From Hydra vulgaris (taxonomy: Eukaryota > Cnidaria > Hydrozoa > Anthoathecata > Hydridae), in contig NC_088931.1 in NCBI RefSeq assembly GCF_038396675.1, forward strand, positions 75,163,501 to 75,227,500: 64,000 bases of DNA. The letters run 5' to 3'. This document shows positions 1 to 9,764 of this stretch, piece by piece. A program made the translations under genes and the position numbers. Under the pieces are notes generated by a model. It had not been told where the DNA came from, ran no database searches, and saw nothing but the letters and a program-made list of their open reading frames with translations. Position 1 is the stretch's first letter. The number at the start of each line of letters is the position of its first letter.

Positions 1-615
1 ACTAGCAGGTGCGCGAGGCATAGTTTCGTAGAAAATTCAATTTAACAAGGTCTGTAGAAGTAGGAAATCTAGCAGCTTAACCCTGGTGTCCCATAACATC
101 ATCGATGAAATAAAAATCTCCACCCAAGAACAGCCTCATTTTTTTTCCCCCTAAGTTTAAGATCTGATAACTAAATTTATTTGGTGTTATTGGAATAATG
201 CCCAAGAATTAAGGCAATATTCTTACGACAGTCTGAACATAAAAATAAATGCACATCATGTACAGACCCGGATAATTCAAAATTGACAACTTCAAAATGA
301 AATTTAGGCACATTTTATCAAACTCCCTATTGCATCCAATGTAATGTTTTAAAATTTCTCACTCAGTTGAATAGATATTGAAATAAAATTGACTTTGTAA
401 TTAATATAACACAAATAATTAAATTAATTTTAGCTTAAAAAGTTTTATTTGTGTTTTAGTGTGCTTAAATTAAATGGTTTATTTAGTTATTAAAATATAG
501 AAAACTCGTTGTTTCTTGAAAATGTTATTTTACATATTCATAATTATGAAAAACAATTATAAAATATTTTCTACCAGAAAAATCCTCAAAACATATATTA
601 AAAATGTCAAATCGT

Positions 616-621
616 TTTATT
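616..621 (-). terminator. Poly(A) signal AATAAA of left peroxidase
   Basis: The reverse complement reads AATAAA 89 bp beyond the stop codon of the minus-strand peroxidase. It mirrors the plus-strand signal at 4492-4497 exactly. Confidence 0.6.
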
Positions 622-709
622 AAAGACCAGCTTTCAATAAAATCTATTTTCAAATTAAAAGTTATCCAAAAATACAAGTTAGTTATAGTTTCGTTTTTGT
701 TATTTTGAT

Positions 710-1798
710 TTACTTATAATAGTTGGTAGCATGAGGTGCTTTTGGAGCATCGGTTAACACATTTCGGTTCAACTCAATCATCCGACCGAAAACTTTTGTA
801 AATTCTTTTATCCACAATGCATTGTCGTGTGCAAATTGAAGAGCGTGTTGATGAGCAAACGAATGTTGACACGGAGTTGTTTCGGAAGTTGGAGTGCAAG
901 ATACCGCTCCGTTTTCATCGGTTGGCCTGATAATCCAAGAGTTCGCCATATCTGAATTCAAAAGCAACGTTGTCCTTTCAGACTCAGGCAGTTTATCATT
1001 TGGTATTGGGTGACTTGGTAGCTGCCACTGTCTTCTTGTTCCATTGATGGCTACTTGTATCCATGGTACAATATCTATAATCATTCTATAATAAGCATTA
1101 TCAAGAACGCTTGTTGGAGCTAACGTATTTGGACCCTGAATGACTGTTGAAAATTTTTCGTCAACAAAGGCTCCTTCAAAACCAGTGTTTTCCAACCTAC
1201 ATCTTCCTAACGTGTGTGCTCCTAAAAGGGCTACGGCTTCTCTAACGTTAAAGTCAAACTCGTTTTTAAAAAATTTAAAAGTTTTATGCGTACCGTCAGT
1301 GCCAAATGGTGGTTGAACGCTTTGAAGTTGATTAGGAGAGGTCTCACAATCTTCTCTGCCAACCTTAAAGTAATTTAATCCTAAGTATTTTACTGGAGCA
1401 TCAACAGTCGACCTTGTTAGGGCAACCACAGCGGCTAAAGCGTAGAAATCTGCTCTGGAAATTTTTCCTTTATAGGATAGATCGTATAAAGAATCAAGAC
1501 GATCAGTTATAACTTTTAAGCCTGCATTTCCCCTGTTTGTATGATCGATGCATCCATCGCAATTGTTTTTGCCAATACAATCGTGAAAAGCTAAACGAAC
1601 GCACCCAGCAATCATCGGTAAGTCTCTGTTTACCTTAACAGATTCGATTAAAGTTAAAAGATCGGTTTTTGCTTTTTCGAAATCTTCAAATGTCGGTATA
1701 ATTTGAATTGTTTCTATATATGTTAAAAGCAGCGTAACACACCAAAATCCAGTTAAGATGAGCATGGCTATGATATAAAATACGGCTAAATATAACAT
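710..1798 (-). CDS. Haem peroxidase, ascorbate-peroxidase-like (left copy)
   Basis: An intact, intronless 362-residue ORF of the plant/fungal/bacterial haem peroxidase superfamily. Such enzymes reduce H2O2 using a small donor. Residues 3-27 are a hydrophobic membrane anchor or uncleaved signal. The distal haem motif RLAFHDC (residues 68-74) supplies Arg68 and His72; the proximal motif GAHTLGRC (193-200) supplies the haem-ligating His195. LDNAYYR (232-238) and LLNSDMA (279-285) are further family blocks, and N252GT is a possible glycosylation site. The distal motif has Phe and Cys (FHDC) rather than the WHDA of chloroplast or cytosolic APX, as in animal APX-like proteins. The start is the first ATG after in-frame stops. 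The sequence is identical to the copy at 3315-4403, with which it is divergent (head to head). Confidence 0.92.
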   Translation of the reverse strand: MLYLAVFYIIAMLILTGFWCVTLLLTYIETIQIIPTFEDFEKAKTDLLTLIESVKVNRDLPMIAGCVRLAFHDCIGKNNCDGCIDHTNRGNAGLKVITDRLDSLYDLSYKGKISRADFYALAAVVALTRSTVDAPVKYLGLNYFKVGREDCETSPNQLQSVQPPFGTDGTHKTFKFFKNEFDFNVREAVALLGAHTLGRCRLENTGFEGAFVDEKFSTVIQGPNTLAPTSVLDNAYYRMIIDIVPWIQVAINGTRRQWQLPSHPIPNDKLPESERTTLLLNSDMANSWIIRPTDENGAVSCTPTSETTPCQHSFAHQHALQFAHDNALWIKEFTKVFGRMIELNRNVLTDAPKAPHATNYYK

Positions 1799-1897
1799 AA
1801 TTAATCACATAGAATAGTTGTGTAAAACAACAAATATGAAAAAATATTGTACCAATTATTTTAGTAATATTTTTATGACGCGCTCTAAGCTGAAATT

Positions 1898-2077
1898 AGG
1901 GGTTGTCCATGAAGTACCTACGCTTTTAACCTACCTACCCAACATTTTATGTTTTTTTTAATTTAATGTCTCCTTACTTTCAAAATCGATTGCCCCCTCC
2001 TCCTCCTCCATCTCATATACTTCATTTGCAGACCCCCTCTACCCCATTTGAGCGTACGTACTTTGTGGACAATCGCT
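1898..2077. mobile_element. MITE, GGGGTTGTCCAT family (left arm)
   Basis: The ends are imperfect inverted repeats: GGGGTTGTCCATGAAGTAC at one end and the reverse complement of a GATTGTCCACAAAGTACG-like end at the other. The interior is C/T rich with (CCT)n. Its TIR start GGGGTTGTCCAT recurs in the MITE at 50749-50910, which supports one family. It lies directly upstream of the peroxidase gene. Confidence 0.65.
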
Positions 2078-2449
2078 TGTATAGATAAACATAAAATGTG
2101 TGTTATATTTATATAAATTTATAATGAGTATTTAATATATATATAACAATTTTGATAATAATATATATTGAAACTTTGATAGTCTTACCAATAACTTTTA
2201 TCCTTTAACTTTTTATTGGTTTATATCTTTGTTGAACTTTATATATGTGTGTAGCTTTGTATTTAGAGTTTGCTTTGGATGCCATTTATAAAAAGGTCAA
2301 GGTAATTATCAAATAAATTTGGCAACGATTTTCAGACAAATTACGGAAGTATTAGAAGTTTATTGAGGAAGTATTGGCACGATAACTAAAAATTATTTCA
2401 ATTAAAGTTTAAAACGTTTGAAGCGTAAAAAAGCAACAAAAGGTCAGAA

Positions 2450-2663
2450 TTTTGCTTTTTAAACAAATGCATAATAGAGGTGAGTAATTTATGGTAATAA
2501 CACAATACCCTTAAGATATTTTACAGAAAGGGAGTGAAAGTAGGGTATGGGGAATGAAACTTCTACTGAAAATTTTGTCGGCAAAGAATAAATACGTTCA
2601 TCACAAAATAAACACACATTTTACGATTATTTATACAAGCGATTAAAGCGACAAAAGATAAAG
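2450..2663. other. Palindrome spacer (214 bp)
   Basis: This is the only non-paired part of the palindrome. Bases 2450 to about 2606 continue, without a break, a dispersed repeat that starts in the left arm at about 2308 and has a diverged copy at 18734-19025. The last part (about 2607-2652) resembles the MITE flank found in the right arm near 3003-3042, including the string ACACACATTTTA and a TATACAAGCGATT block. The spacer therefore belongs to the left-arm sequence and contains a short similarity to the arm that could have served for template switching. No coding potential is seen. Confidence 0.8.
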
Positions 2664-3035
2664 TTCTGACCTTTTGTTGCTTTTTTACGCTTCAAACGTT
2701 TTAAACTTTAATTGAAATAATTTTTAGTTATCGTGCCAATACTTCCTCAATAAACTTCTAATACTTCCGTAATTTGTCTGAAAATCGTTGCCAAATTTAT
2801 TTGATAATTACCTTGACCTTTTTATAAATGGCATCCAAAGCAAACTCTAAATACAAAGCTACACACATATATAAAGTTCAACAAAGATATAAACCAATAA
2901 AAAGTTAAAGGATAAAAGTTATTGGTAAGACTATCAAAGTTTCAATATATATTATTATCAAAATTGTTATATATATATTAAATACTCATTATAAATTTAT
3001 ATAAATATAACACACATTTTATGTTTATCTATACA

Positions 3036-3215
3036 AGCGATTGTCCACAAAGTACGTACGCTCAAATGGGGTAGAGGGGGTCTGCAAATGAAGTATATGA
3101 GATGGAGGAGGAGGAGGGGGCAATCGATTTTGAAAGTAAGGAGACATTAAATTAAAAAAAACATAAAATGTTGGGTAGGTAGGTTAAAAGCGTAGGTACT
3201 TCATGGACAACCCCT
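3036..3215. mobile_element. MITE, GGGGTTGTCCAT family (right arm)
   Basis: This is the mirror copy of the element at 1898-2077, carried along by the inverted duplication rather than independently inserted. It has the same inverted ends and G/A-rich (GGA)n core. Confidence 0.65.
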
Positions 3216-3314
3216 AATTTCAGCTTAGAGCGCGTCATAAAAATATTACTAAAATAATTGGTACAATATTTTTTCATATTTGTTGTTTTACACAACTATT
3301 CTATGTGATTAATT

Positions 3315-4403
3315 ATGTTATATTTAGCCGTATTTTATATCATAGCCATGCTCATCTTAACTGGATTTTGGTGTGTTACGCTGCTTTTAACATATATAGA
3401 AACAATTCAAATTATACCGACATTTGAAGATTTCGAAAAAGCAAAAACCGATCTTTTAACTTTAATCGAATCTGTTAAGGTAAACAGAGACTTACCGATG
3501 ATTGCTGGGTGCGTTCGTTTAGCTTTTCACGATTGTATTGGCAAAAACAATTGCGATGGATGCATCGATCATACAAACAGGGGAAATGCAGGCTTAAAAG
3601 TTATAACTGATCGTCTTGATTCTTTATACGATCTATCCTATAAAGGAAAAATTTCCAGAGCAGATTTCTACGCTTTAGCCGCTGTGGTTGCCCTAACAAG
3701 GTCGACTGTTGATGCTCCAGTAAAATACTTAGGATTAAATTACTTTAAGGTTGGCAGAGAAGATTGTGAGACCTCTCCTAATCAACTTCAAAGCGTTCAA
3801 CCACCATTTGGCACTGACGGTACGCATAAAACTTTTAAATTTTTTAAAAACGAGTTTGACTTTAACGTTAGAGAAGCCGTAGCCCTTTTAGGAGCACACA
3901 CGTTAGGAAGATGTAGGTTGGAAAACACTGGTTTTGAAGGAGCCTTTGTTGACGAAAAATTTTCAACAGTCATTCAGGGTCCAAATACGTTAGCTCCAAC
4001 AAGCGTTCTTGATAATGCTTATTATAGAATGATTATAGATATTGTACCATGGATACAAGTAGCCATCAATGGAACAAGAAGACAGTGGCAGCTACCAAGT
4101 CACCCAATACCAAATGATAAACTGCCTGAGTCTGAAAGGACAACGTTGCTTTTGAATTCAGATATGGCGAACTCTTGGATTATCAGGCCAACCGATGAAA
4201 ACGGAGCGGTATCTTGCACTCCAACTTCCGAAACAACTCCGTGTCAACATTCGTTTGCTCATCAACACGCTCTTCAATTTGCACACGACAATGCATTGTG
4301 GATAAAAGAATTTACAAAAGTTTTCGGTCGGATGATTGAGTTGAACCGAAATGTGTTAACCGATGCTCCAAAAGCACCTCATGCTACCAACTATTATAAG
4401 TAA
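3315..4403 (+). CDS. Haem peroxidase, ascorbate-peroxidase-like (right copy)
   Basis: This encodes the same 362-residue protein as the minus-strand copy at 710-1798, residue for residue. Distal Arg68/His72, proximal His195 and the N-terminal hydrophobic anchor are all present, so both copies look functional. The predicted topology (short N-terminus, single membrane segment, long C-terminal catalytic domain) suggests a type II membrane or secreted enzyme facing the lumen or outside. The first ATG follows stops in all upstream frames nearby. The two genes share a 1.5-kb divergent intergenic region, so they would have identical promoters. A related plant-like peroxidase is known from green Hydra oogenesis; that statement is from memory and species identity here is not proven. 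Confidence 0.92.
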   Translation: MLYLAVFYIIAMLILTGFWCVTLLLTYIETIQIIPTFEDFEKAKTDLLTLIESVKVNRDLPMIAGCVRLAFHDCIGKNNCDGCIDHTNRGNAGLKVITDRLDSLYDLSYKGKISRADFYALAAVVALTRSTVDAPVKYLGLNYFKVGREDCETSPNQLQSVQPPFGTDGTHKTFKFFKNEFDFNVREAVALLGAHTLGRCRLENTGFEGAFVDEKFSTVIQGPNTLAPTSVLDNAYYRMIIDIVPWIQVAINGTRRQWQLPSHPIPNDKLPESERTTLLLNSDMANSWIIRPTDENGAVSCTPTSETTPCQHSFAHQHALQFAHDNALWIKEFTKVFGRMIELNRNVLTDAPKAPHATNYYK

Positions 4404-4491
4404 ATCAAAATAACAAAAACGAAACTATAACTAACTTGTATTTTTGGATAACTTTTAATTTGAAAATAGATTTTATTGAAAGCTGGTCTTT

Positions 4492-4497
4492 AATAAA
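4492..4497 (+). terminator. Poly(A) signal AATAAA of right peroxidase
   Basis: An AATAAA hexamer lies 89 bp after the TAA stop of the plus-strand peroxidase. It is a plausible cleavage/polyadenylation signal, but the AT-rich context makes chance occurrence possible. Confidence 0.6.
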
Positions 4498-5129
4498 ACG
4501 ATTTGACATTTTTAATATATGTTTTGAGGATTTTTCTGGTAGAAAATATTTTATAATTGTTTTTCATAATTATGAATATGTAAAATAACATTTTCAAGAA
4601 ACAACGAGTTTTCTATATTTTAATAACTAAATAAACCATTTAATTTAAGCACACTAAAACACAAATAAAACTTTTTAAGCTAAAATTAATTTAATTATTT
4701 GTGTTATATTAATTACAAAGTCAATTTTATTTCAATATCTATTCAACTGAGTGAGAAATTTTAAAACATTACATTGGATGCAATAGGGAGTTTGATAAAA
4801 TGTGCCTAAATTTCATTTTGAAGTTGTCAATTTTGAATTATCCGGGTCTGTACATGATGTGCATTTATTTTTATGTTCAGACTGTCGTAAGAATATTGCC
4901 TTAATTCTTGGGCATTATTCCAATAACACCAAATAAATTTAGTTATCAGATCTTAAACTTAGGGGGAAAAAAAATGAGGCTGTTCTTGGGTGGAGATTTT
5001 TATTTCATCGATGATGTTATGGGACACCAGGGTTAAGCTGCTAGATTTCCTACTTCTACAGACCTTGTTAAATTGAATTTTCTACGAAACTATGCCTCGC
5101 GCACCTGCTAGTTATAACCTCTCAAGGAG

Positions 5130-5820
5130 AACAATACAATTAAACTCTGGAAAGTGCTTACAACAGTTACAAACACTAGAAAGTGCTTGCAATCAGAAGA
5201 TAGAAATGTTGGACACTTAATAGCTCTATGTAAGTTTTATAATTCAATTTTTGCTACTGTAATTTTCCCCATGATAACTTTAGACAATGTAGTGCCATCT
5301 GTTTTGCATATTGTGTTAGGAATAGTGTTAACACTGTGAAAGTTGTTGTTAAAAGAGTGTAAAAGTTTAGATTGTCAGGCTGATTCGTCTTTATCTCAAA
5401 ACAAGAAAGCAAGAACAAGTAAGTTGCGGGCTGCTAAAAGCATTGAAATATCTAATACAGCGAAAGCTTTGCGTTTATTAAGTAATCTATTTGTAGATAT
5501 TGCAAATCTACAGGCGCAATGGTTAGTATTTTTTAAAAATAATTTTTTTGAATTAGAACGCATATCTCAGGACTCTTGCAATAAAAATAAAACACTGTAA
5601 AAGCAAGAAATGTGTGCTAGTATCAGGTGTTCAATTACAAAATATGATTGTAACATTGATTGGGTGCAGTATGGTATGTGCCATGATTGTTTTCATCAGT
5701 ATTATGAAGTTATTGGTGATTCAGGAAAAAGTTTAAAGTGTGACAGTGAAGAGTGTTTTTCTCTTGAGATACAGAAGGTCTTGGTATATGAGATATAGAA
5801 AGTGTTGATTCTTATATTTC
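5130..5820 (+). pseudogene. Degenerate repeated-family ORF, possible Cys/His-rich C-terminus
   Basis: Three consecutive short ORFs (5154-5339, 5343-5600, 5610-5798) read as one protein broken by stops. The last segment has clustered Cys and His (CSITKYDCNIDW, CHDCFHQYY), reminiscent of a PHD/RING-like zinc-binding end. The first has a conserved-looking DNVVPSVLHIVLGIV block. I recall similar blocks in repeated, TE-associated hydrozoan proteins but cannot name the family. No intact ORF remains, so it is treated as dead. Confidence 0.4.
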
Positions 5821-6290
5821 TGAAAAACTTTTTTATTCGCGTGCAATGAGAAGTTATAGACGTTGATTAGATTGAAGATAAAGCTAAAGAAAAACAGTTG
5901 CACTAAATAAGAAATCAGGAGCAGAAGCTGCGTTCTTTTTTAAAACGCTTTAAATTGAAAGGAAGCTTTAAGTCTATAAGATTTGTGATGTGTGTTCTGA
6001 GCATGAGAAAAATTTTTTTATTGACAAGGTATTCAATTTTTTTGTTGTCATCAAATTTAATTGTAATACAATAGAAAAAATTTATTTATAAGAATAAAAT
6101 ATAAGATCCTTGATAATAAAAAGTTTTTCTATCTACTTAAATATGTTTATGTAAGGCTTTTTTTTTAATATTTATTGTCTTTTATTACATGTAGCATTTC
6201 ATACATTAGATGCTTATTCTATTCTTATCTTTAGAAGTTTATAAATTGGTACTAAAAGATAGGTGTAACAGTGGGCTACAAAATTTAAAA
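5821..6290. other. No gene seen; AT-rich
   Basis: A low-complexity AT-rich stretch without coding signal. It may contain further decayed sequence of the upstream pseudogene. Confidence 0.4.
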
Positions 6291-6295
6291 TGGCC

Positions 6296-6400
6296 TTTGC
6301 TCACCGGGCGTATCCGGGAGACTAGAGGGGGTGCCGAACAACCGCCTATACCACTCAAAAAAGCGTATTTCTTCCATTTTAGAGCGTCTTTTATGTGAAA
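6296..6400. repeat. Dispersed repeat with CTAGAGGGGGT block, copy 1
   Basis: An unusually GC-rich patch containing CTAGAGGGGGT and, about 60 bp on, TAGAGCGTCTTTT. The same two blocks in the same order recur at 7357-7437, followed in both cases by TTAGTCATTTC. They flank the 120-bp satellite, so they may be two copies of one element or the ends of a duplicated segment. Confidence 0.5.
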
Positions 6401-6639
6401 TTAGTCATTTCAATATATAACTTTTATTGTTATTTGCTCCTACACCACCACAACATATAAAAGGTATGTATCTGTGTTAGGGTGGATATGAAGGAGATAA
6501 CACACCCTATTATCAATTTTTATTAACACACCTTATTATCAAAACCAATTCATTCTTATAGATATTTTTATCTTTATAATAAAAAGGAAATTTATCATTA
6601 TAAATAAAAATCATATTTTACTACTTTACAATATAAGAT

Positions 6640-7140
6640 ATAATAATGTGAATACAATATAAGATAATAAATAGATATAATAGGATAGATATAATAAATA
6701 GATATAATAGGATAGTATAATATAGGATATTATAAGATAGTAGTATATAGGATAGTATAATATAGGATATAATAATAGGATAGTAAATAAATAGATATAA
6801 TCGGATAGATATAATAAATAGATATAATAGGATAGTATAATATAGGATATTATAAGATAGTAGTATATAGGATAGTATAATATAGGATATAATAATAGGA
6901 TAGTAAATAAATAGATATAATAGGATAGATATAATAAATAGATATATTAGGATAGTATAATATAGGATATTATAATAGGATAGTAAATAAATAGATATAA
7001 TAGGATAGACATAAAAAAAAAAGATATAATAGGATAGATATAATAAATAGATATAATAAATAGATATAATACAATATAAGATAATAAATAGATATAATAA
7101 ATAAGATATAATAATGTGAATACAATATAAGATAATAAAT
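6640..7140. repeat. 120-bp-period AT-rich tandem repeat
   Basis: Blocks of GATATAATAGGATAG and TATAATATAGGATAT repeat with a higher-order period of 120 bp. 6661-6780, 6781-6900 and 6901-6980 align almost base for base (for example a single TAGGA/TCGGA change). The final part decays into shorter units. This is a small satellite array. Confidence 0.85.
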
Positions 7141-7356
7141 ATGAATACATTGATTTAGGAAAAAGGGTGTGTGCCATCTCCCTCCAACCTAAATAAAGTA
7201 AGAAAAAAGACAAAATTATTTATAGAATTTTATATATAACTAAAAGATAAAATTAATATAAGAAATTAACACAAAAACATATCGTGCCACATTACAAAAT
7301 TCTAGACATAAGCTAAACATATTTTACCACTTTACAAGACTATAACTACCAGTAGT

Positions 7357-7437
7357 ACTCAGGGGGCTAGAGGGGGTAACAAACTTCCATACTCGTTGCC
7401 AAAAATGCATACTTCATCCATAGTAGAGCGTCTTTTT
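7357..7437. repeat. Dispersed repeat with CTAGAGGGGGT block, copy 2
   Basis: It shares CTAGAGGGGGT, a CATACTTCATCCAT-like middle and TAGAGCGTCTTTTTTGT with the copy at 6296-6400, in the same orientation. The two copies bracket the satellite array. Confidence 0.5.
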
Positions 7438-7522
7438 TGTAAAGTTAGTCATTTCTATATACAAAATGATATACTAATTTTTATACAATTAGTATATAAT
7501 ACAAATTTTATATTCCGATAGT

Positions 7523-8987
7523 CTAAAAGTCCTTAAAAGCATTGTAGTGTTTTATAAAGATAAAGCAAGTACGAAAAACAAAGTTAAGACGATTGCCACG
7601 AAATCTTGGAATTATACCTCGTGGCAGTTTTTGATTGTATAAAAAGGTAAGAAAGCCTTCAGGATCACCCTTGCCATCTTTAAACCTCATTTTGTTTATT
7701 GCTAAAACAATTTTAACTGCCATACAATCGTATCCAAATAATTGGCAAGTTTTTATTTCCTGAGACTGTAATGCGGAATGACAAGAAATAACTATTGTGT
7801 CAAAATGGGTGGAAATGACAGTTCAGCTCATTCAAAATCTTACCACAGGTTTATCAAATTTTGGTTATGGTAAGATGGTTTGCTGCAACTCTGTCTGTCA
7901 TTGTGTTTGATATATTTGAGAATTAAATAACTTACAACCTTCGTTAAAAGAAAACGTGTGATAATTTGAATAAAGTAAAGCCATATGGTCCACTGCGTTA
8001 CATGTATTTTTGATAATCATCTGATGTACCTCTAGGTAATTGATCCAAATCAATGACTTGACACTTATCCTTTGATGTCAAGTGAATGCTGTTGATACGG
8101 ACACCTTCTTGTGTTGTTGCATCAAACCTAAGAGTTAGATTTTTGTTACCAAAGGTCCATTCTGCAGCTTGTAGGTCAGATATATTGCCAAGCTCACGAG
8201 CCATTTGCTCAACAGTAATGCGCTGGGGAGTATACAAAATATTAACACCAAAATATCGTTTAATTTTCTTCAATAAGAATTGGCACATTAGACAACAACA
8301 TATTGGCACATTAGACAACAACATGCGATAAATTACCAATCTAGTTTGTAATGCATAAGACTTGCTATCTTCTGACCTAACTGAATTTGCTATAATTTCC
8401 TTCTCCACCTGGTTATATTATTTTCTAAACTAGCTAATGCTATTTTATTTTCTCTAATGATTTTATTATTTTGAGGTTAATTTGTCTTAATTTTTCTTTC
8501 TCTTTAATTTGTATAGCTTTTCTTGTATTAATGAGGTATGTTTACAGTTTCTGTTTTAAGTCTCTAACTTCTTCTCTTTAAGCTTTTATAATACCTTCTT
8601 TTCTTTTGACACTTTGCCTTAACACTTTGAAATTATATGGCATGGTCTTCTTTTAGACTTTACTAAATCTATCTTATTTTTGTATTCTTCGTAAAAGCTA
8701 GCTAACTTAGAAGAAATAAGACAATCTATTCATTAACTTTTTTTTCTTTGGAGTTAATTTTTCTCTTGGATTCTGCCTAATTTGTATATTTAAGATTTGG
8801 CCTGGTGAACATAAGGATTCACTATTTACTGGAGACAACACATTGTTTTCTAATGATAAAAATATTAAAGATACAGTGTTTATTGTACTAGAGGTAGACG
8901 AAAATGCACGAGGCAACGTTGGTTTTGTTGTTGCATAGGGCTCATTGCAAAATGCAGCAAAATGATTGGAATCTCTTTTAAAGTTTT
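7523..8987 (-). pseudogene. Broken transposon-associated gene split by LTR element
   Basis: Minus-strand pieces read in order. An N-terminal Ser/Thr/Pro-rich part (about 8707-8987) is followed by a Lys/Glu-rich, coiled-coil-like stretch with stops (8430-8700). Then comes a domain with FDATTQEGVRINSIHLTS and QVIDLDQLPRGTSDDYQ (7998-8408), and a C-terminal end with MRFKDGKGDPEGFLTFL and a GNRLNFVF block (7523-7723). The last two blocks resemble a recurrent uncharacterised protein family of cnidarian and fish genomes (from memory), probably transposon-encoded. Stops and frameshifts are frequent. The LTR retrotransposon inserted at 8988 cuts it off from any upstream part. Confidence 0.5.
8983..8987. 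repeat. Target-site duplication GTTTT, left
   Basis: GTTTT immediately precedes the LTR at 8988 and recurs immediately after the other LTR (12882-12886), as expected for a 5-bp integrase-generated duplication. Confidence 0.9.
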
Positions 8988-9123
8988 TGTGATATTCTAA
9001 GGATAATGCTAGATTAAGAATCAAATACAACATAAAGTTTAAAGCGTGCATACCGCAATATTTATATTAAGTAATGATGATAACACGAGGCATATGTGTA
9101 TTATGCCGAACACGGATATTACA
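8988..9123 (-). repeat. 3' LTR (136 bp)
   Basis: The plus-strand ends are TGTGATATTC and GGATATTACA. It matches the LTR at 12746-12881 with 4 substitutions and no indels. Confidence 0.93.
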
Positions 9124-9134
9124 TCTTCCTTCCA
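9124..9134 (-). other. Polypurine tract
   Basis: Read on the minus strand, GGAAGGAAGA abuts the 3' LTR, the expected position of the plus-strand primer. A poly(A)/T run follows farther inside. Confidence 0.75.
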
Positions 9135-9210
9135 TAATTTTTTTTTTTTTTTTTTTATTAAAGATGTCTTTATATTGTATAGTTAAATAAGTTATATGTA
9201 ATATACACAG

Positions 9211-9762
9211 TTAAATAAAGTCCCTCAAGTAGGCAGGTCTGTTTTTAGTCCTTGACGACCTTCGAACGTCAGGCTGCGGTTCAGTTGATGGAATTTCATG
9301 AATACTTGTAGCTTCTTCGATTTCATTGTTTGCTGTTTTCTCATTTGATGTAGGAGGTGTGATAGTTGCCGGTAATTCGTATGGTAAATCAAGTTGTTCA
9401 TGCTGATATGCTAGTGGTTGTTCATTGGTTTTAATCAGATGTTTACGATTGCGCCGATATACTCTTCCGTACTTATCTACCACGTTATATGATCTGGGTA
9501 ACGTTAGTTTTTCTTTAACTGTCACTTTCTTCCATGTTCCATCTTTTCTCATCCGGGCGGTGTCATTTGCTACGAGATTTGGGAGTTCAGATGCGTTCCG
9601 ATCATAGTATTGCTTTTGATGATTTCTGGACTTGGTGATCTGACTATAAGCATTTAAAGGAATTGCTAGTATAAGTAAATCATGGTGGACAGGTAGGGTT
9701 GTTCGCGTTCTTCTGTTCATGAGAAGTTGGGATGGAGAGTAGTCCATACCTGTGAGAGGCAT
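9211..9762 (-). pseudogene. Integrase C-terminal part of gypsy Pol
   Basis: A 183-residue ORF beginning with the post-core integrase block (MDYSPSQLLMNRRTRT) and ending in a charged tail (RRSSRTKNRPAYLRDFI). In related elements this block follows the DDE core, but here it is fused almost directly to the zinc-binding N-terminus at 9765, with only a stop between. Roughly the whole catalytic core (D, D, E residues) is absent. Confidence 0.85.
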
Positions 9763-9764
9763 GT

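Larger units (their letters stand above)
1..2449. repeat. Left arm of 5.1-kb palindrome
   Basis: Each base i in this arm pairs with base 5113-i in the right arm. I compared the outer end (1-120), the gene, the flanks and the inner end and saw no mismatch; the two encoded proteins are identical over 362 residues. The arm holds a peroxidase gene on the minus strand (710-1798) and a 180-bp MITE. It reaches the window edge, so the true outer limit cannot be seen. Pairing stops at 2449/2664, where 2450 is T and 2663 is G. Perfect identity means either a very recent inverted duplication, gene conversion between the arms, or a fold-back assembly or read artefact. Confidence 0.95.
1799..3314. promoter_or_regulatory. 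Shared divergent upstream region of the two peroxidase genes
   Basis: 1516 bp separate the two divergent start codons. The region is itself palindromic apart from the spacer, so each gene has the same 651-bp upstream arm sequence. A MITE sits about 100 bp upstream of each ATG (1898-2077 and 3036-3215). I see no convincing TATA box that stands out from the AT-rich background. Use as a bidirectional promoter is inferred from position only. Confidence 0.4.
2664..5112. repeat. Right arm of 5.1-kb palindrome
   Basis: This is the reverse complement of the left arm over 2449 bp, carrying the plus-strand peroxidase gene at 3315-4403. The dispersed-repeat homology seen at 18734-19025 stops at this arm's inner end, whereas it crosses the left arm/spacer border. 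This arm is therefore inferred to be the newer copy. Sequence after 5112 cannot be tested for continued pairing because its partner would lie outside the window. Confidence 0.95.

Noticed and set aside
1-5112. The palindrome as a transposon with terminal inverted repeats
   Set aside because: The arms fill almost the whole unit, no transposase or target duplication is seen, and the outer end is cut by the window; an inverted duplication or assembly fold-back fits better.
5154-5798. Three short plus-strand ORFs as separate small genes
   Set aside because: They read as one protein broken by stops, so a single pseudogene is the simpler account.
8086-8331. Plus-strand ORF of 81 residues
   Set aside because: It is a shadow of the minus-strand pseudogene at 7998-8408, which has the conserved blocks.
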